Source of the DNA: a virus
IMG/VR virus record: IMGVR_UViG_3300009091_000023
Span: 1 to 44,255 of that record
DNA length: 44,255 bases
Reading direction: 5' to 3' (one strand)
The notes below the pieces were generated by a model. That model did no database searches. It was not told where the DNA came from and worked only from the letters and a program-made list of their open reading frames with translations. A program made the translations under genes and the position numbers. This document shows, piece after piece, positions 21,801 to 28,947 of this stretch (its first letter is position 1; each line of letters begins with the position of its first letter).

Positions 21801-24800
21801 CGACCTTGCCTTCCGACTCGGCCTGGCGGATGATCTTGAACATCTGCTCCTGGGCGTCGCTGAGGGCCTGGTTCACTGTGCGCCGTGCCAGGCTGTTGAT
21901 GGAGGCCGCCTTCGTCGCCGTCCTGCGGGCAGGCTTGCCCGTAGTCTCCCAGACCGCCCTGAACTCGGGTCCGAGCAGGCCGACAGCGCGGTCGGTCATG
22001 ACCGCGAACTCGTCGGACAGGCGGGCACCAGCCTGCAAGATGGCCTCACAGAAGTCGCTCATCGCATCCGACGGGAAGGCGGCGATCGTTTCCGCCACCT
22101 CACGCGGCAGACCCGTCTGGTCCATGATCTCCTGCACCACCTGACCCACAGGTATGCCTGTGGCGGGGTGGGTTCCCTTCACATAGGAGGCGTACTCCTT
22201 GGTCACCCTGTCATAGGCCTCCTGCACTGGCTGCTGGTTCCAAATCTGGTCCCACAGTTCAAGCTCGGTGGTTCCTAGCGGCCTCTTCACCATCTTGCGA
22301 ACACCGTACCTGGACTTGCCGCCTGTGGCGACGAACTCGGCAAGCTCCTTGCGCAGCGGCGACGTGTCCCACCAGGAGCCGATGATCGCGTTCACCGCAT
22401 CCTGAATGCGGACGGCCTTGCCCTGGCTCATCTTGCGGGCCATCACGTAGTTGATTCTCTTGAACTGGTCGACTATCGCCCACTCTTCCACCGCATGACC
22501 CACCTGGCTGATGTATCCCTGCACCAGGGCAGACGCATTGTCTTCGAACACCTTCGGCACTGCCAGGCCGTTTGGCCCTGGGATGCTGTCCACTGCGGCC
22601 CGACGGGGCACCAGCACCTTGGGGTTCTCGCCCAGCACTGTCTGCAGTGCTTCCCCCACCACCTTGTTGAGTTCGGTGGTCGGGGCGAAGAATGACTCAG
22701 CGAACTTGTGGTCTTTCAGAATGGCGGGTATCAGGTACTGCCCTGGGTTGGACGACAGATCATCCAGCGGCAGCATCTCCACCACCACCCTACCGATGGT
22801 GCGCTTCTCCATCGACGGGGCGTGGCCCAGTTTGCTGACCGCCATCTTCTGGCGGACGCTGGCCACGATGTCTGACAGAATCTGGAACCCTGCCCCGCGG
22901 GTCGGGTCGATGTCGATGCCACTGTCGGCAAGGGCTTCCGTCACCTGCTTGCCCCACTCCGTTTCCCTGGACGGGAGGTAATCATCCAGCTTGCCCAGGG
23001 TGCTGTTGTAGTCGCGGGCCTTCTGCCAGAGCCGCTGCATCGAGTCTTCCATCTTGCCCGCATACTCGATGGCCAACTTATGCACCCTGTCGTTGCCGCC
23101 AATCAGCTTGCTGCCCGAAGTCCAGGCCGACTTGTCGCGGGCCTGCATGAAGTCGGTGATCTCCCGCATCACCACGTTGTAGTCCAGCCCCTCTTCCGAG
23201 ACAACGTGGTTCATGACTGCCCCGTAGCGTTCCACGCTGTCGACGGCACGGCGGACCAGTATTCCGATTGCCGACTTGGCGTCCTGTTCCGCCGACCACA
23301 TCATGATGTTGCCCTTGCGAGCCAGGCTGATGATGAAGTGGTCGCGGCCAAACTTGCTGGCCAGGTCGTCCAGTTTCTCGGCAGCACGGGCGAGGATTGG
23401 GAGGTTATCCTTCGCTGTCGACCACACCCTGCCCAGGGTGTGCGCCTTCAGCCAGGAGCCTACCCCCGTTGTGTGGGGTAGCACCCAGCCGCCATTGCCC
23501 GTGATGGTGCCAATGCGGATACCGCCAGCGGCCCACTTGGGTAGCCCGCCCTCAGCGACAGGGAGGTCGACCAGTTGCAGGAAGTCCTGGTCCACCTCGA
23601 AGAACCTGCGGGAGACAATCGGCCTCACCGTATGTTCGAACAGGTCGGACTTCACGGTGCCGACCGCACGGTCCACGATGTTCTGGGGACCGTGGGCGGC
23701 GTTGAACTCGGTGATCGCCTTCTCCATCCGAGCGTATAGGGCCTTGGTCTGCCCAGCAGTGTAGCCGCCTGCGGCGGCACCCTTCCGCCCCAGGGGCACA
23801 CTCGCCTGGATGCCATCCAAGATGTCCATCAGTTCCGCATTGTCGAGGGCGCGCACCGTGTCGATCTGATCGTCCACTTGGCGAAGGACACGCCGCACCC
23901 ACGGGAATCGCATGAACTCCATGGTGGCGCGGCCCACCGTCATCTTCTCTGCTGCATCCACCACGCCAATCCAACCGCGGCGGCCAGCCGATTCGATGAC
24001 GGCCTCGCGGAGGGCCGAGTCGACTACCGACCCGACGCCTATCGCCCTGGATGTGGAACCTACCAGGCTGGCCCCCAATCCGACATAGGAGAAGGGGTCG
24101 GCGGCAACGTCGCCCGCGAAGGCGGAAAGCCCTCGCACTGCTTTGCCCAGAGCGATGGGGATGTTGAGGGCGGCATTATCGGTGAACTCCAGTTCGGGTA
24201 CCCCAGCATTACGGAAGAAGTCGGTGCTGGTGAACATGCCTTCCTCACCGAACATGCTGTCGGGGCCACCCCTGAGTTGCTCATACTGACCCTGGGCAGT
24301 GTGCAGCATCTCATCGAGACTGACCAGCGGCATGTAGTCGAATCCGAGGCGACTGGCCCGCTCTTCCCCGAGCAGGTTCACGATGATGTTGCTGGCCCCT
24401 GCCCCCAAGTTCCAGGCCAGTTCCAGCACCGTCTGCATCGGCCTGGAGAACGGCTCCAACTTGAGCAGCACCCGCTTCCACCAGGGCAGGGACACTTCGG
24501 GGTGCAGAATCTGGCGCTGGTTGTTCGCCAGTTCATTGCCATACGCCTGCAACCTTTCGCGGTCCTCGTCGGATAGGCCAGGCTGGGCCAGCATCTCCTG
24601 CAGGGCGGCCATGGTGCGGTTCATGGCGGCGACGGCCTCACTGTCCGTCATGGGGTCTTGGCTGCCAGGGTAGGTGGTGACGGGCTTGGGGGCAGGCATC
24701 ACCATCTCGGCGTAGGCGCCAGGCTCACGGGCGTAGAAACGGTCGAGGAAGGACGGCAGGTTGCTGCCCCCGCCGAGAGAGGCGGTTAGCTGTTTAGCAT

Positions 24801-24870
24801 AGGTCAGATTGCGGTTGGCTTCGTAGCCGCTGTTCGCGTATATCTGGTCGAGGATGTCCGTGTAGGACAT
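15847..24870 (-). CDS. Giant polyvalent virion (ejection) protein, 3007 aa
   Basis: The largest gene of the window, coupled to the M23 gene by TAATG. It is mostly helical with few obvious domains. Near the N-terminus is a hydrophobic patch (about 147-168). Coiled coils lie at about 1060-1135 and 1200-1250. Residues about 1809-2150 contain SYMGVHLAET, EGYDSIVYWNDI (from 2042) and FSVIVLMPEHQLIPSF (about 2135), resembling the ADP-ribosyltransferase-like domain of phage polyvalent proteins. At about 2706-2730 FDYSDLT and VPFFVWGKRNLEFQI match a C-terminal signature of giant phage virion proteins. After the 336- and 824-residue genes, it is placed like the last internal-core protein of T7-type phages, so ejection into the cell is inferred. 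N4-type polymerase motifs were looked for and not found. Confidence 0.75.
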   Translation of the reverse strand: MSYTDILDQIYANSGYEANRNLTYAKQLTASLGGGSNLPSFLDRFYAREPGAYAEMVMPAPKPVTTYPGSQDPMTDSEAVAAMNRTMAALQEMLAQPGLSDEDRERLQAYGNELANNQRQILHPEVSLPWWKRVLLKLEPFSRPMQTVLELAWNLGAGASNIIVNLLGEERASRLGFDYMPLVSLDEMLHTAQGQYEQLRGGPDSMFGEEGMFTSTDFFRNAGVPELEFTDNAALNIPIALGKAVRGLSAFAGDVAADPFSYVGLGASLVGSTSRAIGVGSVVDSALREAVIESAGRRGWIGVVDAAEKMTVGRATMEFMRFPWVRRVLRQVDDQIDTVRALDNAELMDILDGIQASVPLGRKGAAAGGYTAGQTKALYARMEKAITEFNAAHGPQNIVDRAVGTVKSDLFEHTVRPIVSRRFFEVDQDFLQLVDLPVAEGGLPKWAAGGIRIGTITGNGGWVLPHTTGVGSWLKAHTLGRVWSTAKDNLPILARAAEKLDDLASKFGRDHFIISLARKGNIMMWSAEQDAKSAIGILVRRAVDSVERYGAVMNHVVSEEGLDYNVVMREITDFMQARDKSAWTSGSKLIGGNDRVHKLAIEYAGKMEDSMQRLWQKARDYNSTLGKLDDYLPSRETEWGKQVTEALADSGIDIDPTRGAGFQILSDIVASVRQKMAVSKLGHAPSMEKRTIGRVVVEMLPLDDLSSNPGQYLIPAILKDHKFAESFFAPTTELNKVVGEALQTVLGENPKVLVPRRAAVDSIPGPNGLAVPKVFEDNASALVQGYISQVGHAVEEWAIVDQFKRINYVMARKMSQGKAVRIQDAVNAIIGSWWDTSPLRKELAEFVATGGKSRYGVRKMVKRPLGTTELELWDQIWNQQPVQEAYDRVTKEYASYVKGTHPATGIPVGQVVQEIMDQTGLPREVAETIAAFPSDAMSDFCEAILQAGARLSDEFAVMTDRAVGLLGPEFRAVWETTGKPARRTATKAASINSLARRTVNQALSDAQEQMFKIIRQAESEGKVGVEKLQTTRRTVERVQPRQPSPLLEASEHLDPALNSQRLTQQQMQQMVGQYIMPKITQRFNQMRKEVADEISQIERLQQQGRVTTRSETTRTRIREIDESLAALDEGQQHLLEDLRYERRGIQPHAAEVIGGQPEGTRRAWSKGQVRDKLVGQPGQQPAGKPYEVGGWGPTTLPSNEAEIARLDQEIRRLSAAVDTERSKLLAERDNLEIVAQEEDIHAQRLSYLHAKQDMLDLAEARADMKMAMVVYLDFARRIRVSQNFEAARDLMVMVEDGGGYKAWSGKWRGVDYKLTAAQVAVKANDLFRDLMQRADLLAIGDHEFFDFPPLIEAATKAVRIGKATLASLEDMRAWGWLDDMAGPELDDTLFRQMDTFIDSGLTEEGHIPTGRLSEQPGALPGEEFATMRERLRRGAENLEEARPAEGAQGRPRDVVSKAGARLEKAGRRKEAQRIMTARFKGRPWDDPDVLRVARAYGLDPHIKADKMLIQEWMAKAMFRNLDDDPLLPKTYTLLDKQGQPIMHTVKGGGKVEVPTTRPNRLSLMATAWGVKYDTMLGWYNMVRSGAGSGLQGDALVTDLTRPIARTGGGVTEKLLPSDAEMVKIATVGHHRRVAGDTIMQMRDLLFDVSAELRTTMDIGQLDQGVQKVGGNLGNKIGWEFATPRIKIVDGGFRIPDATLEKLWDESAWPTTAEAHFALASSYMEGMAGKIIQPVRNADGTWGWAVMPSYGWNKALARRGKEYLQTLVDEGRALNRTPQSLGNHPWSHATADKIVPDWSKPPAARVTHNMNSYMGVHLAETRKGADLWVRGWADEGLGVLDFEVVAKRFKAYRGDRRTAGRLLPGKPLDAYRPPKEQVEAIAQQELQGISAHRPFRFGRADAELQDDAISHNMRANSARWQRAAQGVADPEGANLFGAAIRRCMEIAHGGGDERAIAEALGRRVDGVYREAFTEMRPFFDNIEEITATLQANPDLGIIDILIDTFKVPEERAYAIVGSLDHMMEQDARQAVAESFRDNLIAEGYDSIVYWNDIISARPTIDELLDADPEARAIQRELEDIYDKMVGLDPTGGDRVVAAGLESEWNALVKLQGVLDKRMEAKMRSFTWGEMKERALGEFSVIVLMPEHQLIPSFDKVMVKEATLDWLPVTLADKQLRRFVNGLATALRGGADRLPEVGTRRVPRTIEEVLLQDPIVRGKIQTIIDLDDSMSKHVAPLEAVAEVVEGATDKQLAAAGITGRPLKLVRTAQGVKADKMREVWGRLRLAVDQTVADPESRGLWDALYQNGKETADLKAAKRWLPERDWRRLIQQAEFHRVAGEMRALIDAHGGDYIPMDEIRRAFISQQNASASLSLTDAVTGLGKAIKDAEVLLETNQSEAVIAADQLLQSMHGLLKEWAVESDSTGALELNKATFNDVTKAFGTQLNAVRADAKKLLDAHGITEAQYRQIMERLKLKGHVGTVQNVPGFMDPGLHALGTGPLQGMVVRPEVLQFFDNYAKVTQNMWKMQGMRELAKGYQKFYQWWKTWVTVGNFTRFIPRNIMGGTWNGMFIGVRAYDYARSANLLRTWWGITTDIKGDPHALEAALAKLPARDSLALQMAYKEGVFDTFASTEFARAMSNLPSLKTWRGFARALNPFNRKEHAAIRVGTKLMRTSEDWMRFAAFLRYFEAGTPFSERRAASMAKVAHFDYSDLTNAEVWMKDHLVPFFVWGKRNLEFQIRAVMERPELIYRYWKLQYNMQQEFGGGDYYNAYPLAPYWGRYAVGTGIVMNEGTPFWARIFFDPDMPINDLFDFEQVYDQGLSMDGLYAWLGNMLGPQVELPFDFISKSDDPYKQATSVGLLQMVAMMDRIPGINFVKNENTGDYRVDSRLASAFSVAFPFVNPLLGNWMEPLAPTNPATAQRLGYTPDGRDWGDRLTAFMLRQAAPLGIKVQTPADVPSALYPINATIERIMDDMQWADRWADVDANPAGQAPASGPGFDAYLDRLFNK

Positions 24871-27344
24871 TACCCACCGCCAAGACCCAGGGCTGCCGCC
24901 AGGAAGGGAACTGGGTTGACGTGAAGGGTGCCGCCAACAGTGGTGACGGTGAGGTGCAGGTGGTAGGCTCCGTGCTGCGGGTTGCCCGTGTCGCCCACCT
25001 GGCCGATACGCATGCCCGCGCCCACCTGATCACCAATGTGGACGGGCGGGGCCACCATCATGTGCATGTACTCGTAACGGCGTCCGTCAAGGCCCATGAT
25101 CTCCACGATGTGGCCACCCTTGTCCTCTTCATACCGCACGTCGATGACCTCGCCAGCCACCATGGCCAGGATGGGAGTGCCCTGTGAGGCGTTGATGTCG
25201 ATACCCTGATGGATGTTGCCGTTGCCACGGTCCTCATGGAAGTTGCTGCTGCCATCCCAGGCCACACCTGGCAGCGGGAAGGCCATGTTGCCACCCGTCA
25301 GCATCTCGCGGTCGACTTCCCACTGATGGGAGCCTGTGCCGATCGCATCGAAGGCGGTCTGGTACAAGCGCAGTTCCTGTCGGCTCGGCCTCTCGAACCA
25401 GGAGTCCATGGTACTCTGGGCGTAGGTATGAAGGGCCGCAGTCAACTTCTTCGACTCTTCCAGGTTGAGGCCAGCGTAGATGTACACCCCGTCGGCGTTC
25501 TTCCGCCCGACACCGATGTAGCCCGCATTGTCGATTCCGTTTGCAGTGGCAATGTCTGCGCGGGTACCGCTCCAGGCCTCGGAGGGGTCGGTTATGAAGG
25601 TGTTGGCGATCGTATCTCGCTCCACGATCTGCGCCGCCTGGATGTCGTCCAGTACCCCGATGAACTCCTGGTACGATGTGATACGATTGGGAGTGAAGTT
25701 GGATGTGCCGCTGAAGAACTCGACCACATCCTTGCTGATCTCGGCCCAGTCGATCTCATCGAAGTCGCCGCCCGCCAGGGAGATAGCCTCCTGCAGGCGC
25801 TCGTTCATGTACAGGGTGGCGAAGTCTATCTGCGACAGGTTGAAGCTGTCGTCCGCCGCCCAGGCGGCGTAGGCGGCAGCGGTGGCAGTGTCCACTGCGG
25901 CGGACTGGTCCGCCTGAGTGAGCAGGTAGTCCTGCTGCAACTTCCGAAGCTGCTCCCCCAACTCGAAAGTGATCTGCTCCGCAGTCTCGTTCGCGGTCAG
26001 AATAACCTCGTCACGCTGCGTCTGGTACGCCTGGCGGGCACTCTCCATGCTCGCCTGTACCTGCACGGTGGCCTGGGCGCGGGCGCCCGCCGACTCGGCA
26101 AGCTGCCCCGCCTCCTGGTAGGCGGAAGACTCAAGCAACTTGTACTGCATGACTTCAGCCTCATTCAGATAGGAGGACATCTCCTGCTGTAGGGAGGCCA
26201 GCCGTCCTGCCACCTGGTAGCGAGCCGCCTTGATGGACAGTTCGCCCACCGCTCGCTGCAGGCGCTCCCCCCACACGCCCTCGACTGTGGCCTGCTCGAC
26301 TGCAATCCTGGCGCACTCGTTCAGATCGCCCATCACTTCGGTCTGAAGGTCGGGGTCGGTGTTGCCGATTATCCGTGCTGTCTCGGAGAAGGTGACGGAG
26401 GCAGCCGCGACGGCACTGGCAATACCCTGAATCTCTTCTGTCTGCCCCTGTCGCACTGCAGCGATGGCCGCATCCGTGCCCTGGTAGATGGCGTCCACAA
26501 CAGGGCGCCAGTATTCGGGGATGCGCCGCATCACCTGACCATAGTTCTCTCTGGTGGATGCCATATACTCGTTGATCAGACCCTGCACCTTCGCCCTATA
26601 GTCGTTCCAACCCGACTTGACGGCAGCTTCATACTTGTCGTAGCCCTGGTCAATCAACTGTTGGTACTGCTTGTATGAGGCTTGCGCCGCCTGGGCGTTG
26701 ATGCCGATGATGTTCACCGCCTGGTCGCGCCAGGTCGACCACAGGCCATTCACCCTGCCCAGGGCCTCGTTGGTGCGGTCGATCTCGCTCTGAATCACAT
26801 CCAGCCGAGCCTGGTAGGAACCTGCGGCGATGTTGGCGCCGACCGCCAGGGCGTTGTTCAGCCCGACCAGGGCATCCTGCTGTATCCCGCGGAGATAGGC
26901 GGTGGCGTCGGGGCCACTGACCTCGGGCATCGGGGGCAGTGCGGGCAGTCCAGATGTGGGCCTGTTCGCCTCATGTCCACCACCGCCAGGGCGGGCATGG
27001 GTGGCGCCGTAGTCACCCCAGGGTATGGGGCCACTCGGCGTCGGTGGCTGGTAGCCCTGCGGGATGGACGGCCCTTGCCAGGCGCCCATAACGGGGGCTG
27101 TCTGGGGACCGTTGAGACTCTGTGCCGCCCGTGAAGGGCCGAATATGTAGGAGAGAGCCTGCCCGATCTGCTCCATAGCCTCGGGGGGCATAGGCTGGGC
27201 GGGCGGCAGCCCACCGCCGCTGGCTGCGCTGTAGGGATTGGTGACGGGCTGCGGCCCGCCAGGCTGATAGGTGGCGGGGGCGTGCAACTGCAGCCAGAGG
27301 GCCAGTCCGCTGGTCCGTGGGGTCACGGACCTGGGAACAGCCAT
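24870..27344 (-). CDS. Virion protein with C-terminal M23 endopeptidase domain, 824 aa
   Basis: The first 130 residues are Pro/Gly-rich (PPAQPMPPEAMEQ, GGGGHEANRP). Residues about 150-560 are helical and rich in Ala, Gln and Glu, suiting an internal core or tube-forming protein. The C-terminal 110 residues are a LytM/M23 metallopeptidase: IHQGIDI (His712, Asp716) and YHLHLTV (His795, His797) supply the zinc and catalytic residues. M23 domains cut peptide cross-bridges of peptidoglycan. In a virion protein this would open the wall for genome entry. Both ends overlap their neighbours by one base (TAATG). Confidence 0.8.
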   Translation of the reverse strand: MAVPRSVTPRTSGLALWLQLHAPATYQPGGPQPVTNPYSAASGGGLPPAQPMPPEAMEQIGQALSYIFGPSRAAQSLNGPQTAPVMGAWQGPSIPQGYQPPTPSGPIPWGDYGATHARPGGGGHEANRPTSGLPALPPMPEVSGPDATAYLRGIQQDALVGLNNALAVGANIAAGSYQARLDVIQSEIDRTNEALGRVNGLWSTWRDQAVNIIGINAQAAQASYKQYQQLIDQGYDKYEAAVKSGWNDYRAKVQGLINEYMASTRENYGQVMRRIPEYWRPVVDAIYQGTDAAIAAVRQGQTEEIQGIASAVAAASVTFSETARIIGNTDPDLQTEVMGDLNECARIAVEQATVEGVWGERLQRAVGELSIKAARYQVAGRLASLQQEMSSYLNEAEVMQYKLLESSAYQEAGQLAESAGARAQATVQVQASMESARQAYQTQRDEVILTANETAEQITFELGEQLRKLQQDYLLTQADQSAAVDTATAAAYAAWAADDSFNLSQIDFATLYMNERLQEAISLAGGDFDEIDWAEISKDVVEFFSGTSNFTPNRITSYQEFIGVLDDIQAAQIVERDTIANTFITDPSEAWSGTRADIATANGIDNAGYIGVGRKNADGVYIYAGLNLEESKKLTAALHTYAQSTMDSWFERPSRQELRLYQTAFDAIGTGSHQWEVDREMLTGGNMAFPLPGVAWDGSSNFHEDRGNGNIHQGIDINASQGTPILAMVAGEVIDVRYEEDKGGHIVEIMGLDGRRYEYMHMMVAPPVHIGDQVGAGMRIGQVGDTGNPQHGAYHLHLTVTTVGGTLHVNPVPFLAAALGLGGG

Positions 27345-28354
27345 TACCTTCCGCCAGCGAGGACGGGAGTGTACGGGCTGGTAATCACTGTCGGCCTCTG
27401 CAGCATCGAGTTGATGATGTCAGTGTACGACAGCGGCTGGTAGGGGGCGCCCGTGCCAGCGCCAGCACCACCAGGGCCGCCCGTGTAGGCGCCACCCTGG
27501 GTGGGTCCAGCGGCCACCCCAGTCGCTACCTTCGTAGGTTCGATAGGCGCATACAGATCGGAAGTCTGCGGCTGGCCAGGCAGCGGCAACTGGGGTGCCG
27601 TCACGTAGGGCGGGATGATCGGGGAGGCGACAGGCAGCGGCCCCGATGGCATCATCGCGCCCAGCAGCACCTGCTCCTGCTGCTGGCGCCACTGGGCCAG
27701 GGCGATCGCCATGTCCGACTGGGCAATGGCGATGTCCGAAGCCTGCTGTTCGGGCAGGCGAGCCAACTGGACGTTCAGCCCTTCGCGGGCATCCGCCGCC
27801 TGCTTCTTCATCCCCATCTCCTGGGTGGCCACATCTGACAGCACATTGCCGACACCCTTCGCATAGATGCCCGACTGCATGATGCCCCGCTCCAGGGCCG
27901 CGTTCTCGGTGGCCTCCAAACCCTGCTTCTTGTACACGCCCAGTTGCTGCAGGGCGGACTCCAGGGCGGGGTTGATGGCGGCAAGCTGGGAGCCAAGGTC
28001 TTCGGTGGTGTAGCCGTACTGGGCGGCCACTTGCTCCAGGTAGGCGGCGAGAGCATCTGCGTTCAGCCCTTCGGCCTCCGCGATGTTCTTCTCCACATTG
28101 GCCCGCATCTGGGCCTGCCAGTTGGCAACGGCAGCCTGGTAGGCCGCGTTCTGCTGGGCCACCTGCGCCTGGTAGGCGCCGATCGCCTCCTGCACGTTCT
28201 GCTGGTAGGCCAGATACTGGTAGATGGAGTGGCGGTAGTTGGTTACATCGGCAGGGCTGAGGGAGGCGCGGTAGCCTTCGCCTTGGGCCAGTCCGTAGCC
28301 TTCGGGCATTGCCCCGCCAAGGGATTGTCTTACGTCCTGCCAGGTTACGGGCAT
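27344..28354 (-). CDS. Putative internal virion protein, 336 aa
   Basis: An Ala/Gln-rich helical body (residues 45-230: AYQAQVAQQNAAYQAAVANW and similar) is followed by a Pro/Gly-rich tail (VASPIIPPYV, GGPGGAGAGTGAP). The penultimate segment PLSYTDIINSML resembles the first residues of the 3007-residue protein (MSYTDILDQIY). By order and composition it parallels the smallest ejection protein of short-tailed phages. No good ribosome-binding site is seen; the start directly follows TGAG. Confidence 0.6.
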   Translation of the reverse strand: MPVTWQDVRQSLGGAMPEGYGLAQGEGYRASLSPADVTNYRHSIYQYLAYQQNVQEAIGAYQAQVAQQNAAYQAAVANWQAQMRANVEKNIAEAEGLNADALAAYLEQVAAQYGYTTEDLGSQLAAINPALESALQQLGVYKKQGLEATENAALERGIMQSGIYAKGVGNVLSDVATQEMGMKKQAADAREGLNVQLARLPEQQASDIAIAQSDMAIALAQWRQQQEQVLLGAMMPSGPLPVASPIIPPYVTAPQLPLPGQPQTSDLYAPIEPTKVATGVAAGPTQGGAYTGGPGGAGAGTGAPYQPLSYTDIINSMLQRPTVITSPYTPVLAGGR

Positions 28355-28374
28355 CTCATTATGTAGAAGGTGAT

Positions 28375-28380
28375 GTCGAC
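28375..28380 (-). promoter_or_regulatory. GTCGAC-N16-TGAG element before the 336-aa gene
   Basis: GTCGAC follows the fibre-gene stop by one base. Sixteen bases on, TGAG abuts the ATG at 28354. It has the same layout as 32534-32539. Confidence 0.4.
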
Positions 28381-28381
28381 A

Positions 28382-28945
28382 CTAGCCTATTAGCATGCCC
28401 CAGGAGTACACGTTGGTGACCACTGGTGTGTAGGTGATGACAAGGATGGGGGCAGTACCATCATCGTAAGAGTCATAACGACTATAGGTGCTGACCGCCG
28501 TGCTTACACACTTGTGGGTGAGTTGAAGCGCATTACCCTCCACGAAATCAGGACGGGCGAGTATCTCGTTGATGACGGTTGCAAGACTGTTGGTTGTGAG
28601 AGTGCCAGAACCCCCATTGAAAGCGACGTAAGCACTGGTGAGCGCCCTAGACCCGTAATCGGACTTGTCCACCACCTGGGCGCTGTCATCCTCGTCGAAA
28701 CCGTAGATGCGACCCAGGAAGGAACCCTGCTTCCCATTGTTATACGTTGTGAGCCGAGCGTCCGTGCAGACAAGCCCCTGGGGGAGTTCGAAGTTGGGAA
28801 ACCGCAGGAAGACGTGGTACTTGTAGTTGGCATTGGTCTGTGATCCTGCCGAGTTATAGCCGTCATTCCACCAGTAGGTGCCATACGGGTAACTGCAGGT
28901 ACCATCGTCTTCCAATGCCGCCGAGCTTATCTGGTAGGTTGCCAT
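28382..28945 (-). CDS. Tail-fibre/spike-associated beta-sandwich protein, 187 aa
   Basis: The order of blocks is characteristic. YHVFLRFPNFELPQGLVCTD is followed by a variable loop, then GRIYGFDEDDSAQV, YVAFNGGSG, VINEILARPDFVEGNALQL and finally DGTAPILVITYTP. This layout (repeated-strand domain with an EI-x-R-P-x-F helix and a final AP-x-L-x-I-x-Y strand) recurs in phage fibres and bacterial surface proteins and is probably carbohydrate-binding. It closes the fibre cluster. Function in receptor contact is inferred. Confidence 0.6.
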   Translation of the reverse strand: MATYQISSAALEDDGTCSYPYGTYWWNDGYNSAGSQTNANYKYHVFLRFPNFELPQGLVCTDARLTTYNNGKQGSFLGRIYGFDEDDSAQVVDKSDYGSRALTSAYVAFNGGSGTLTTNSLATVINEILARPDFVEGNALQLTHKCVSTAVSTYSRYDSYDDGTAPILVITYTPVVTNVYSWGMLIG

Positions 28946-28947
28946 TC

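Noticed and set aside
15847-24870. N4-type virion RNA polymerase in the giant protein
   Set aside because: The T-x-x-GR, R-x3-K-x7-Y and HD polymerase motifs were looked for by eye and not found in the right order or spacing.
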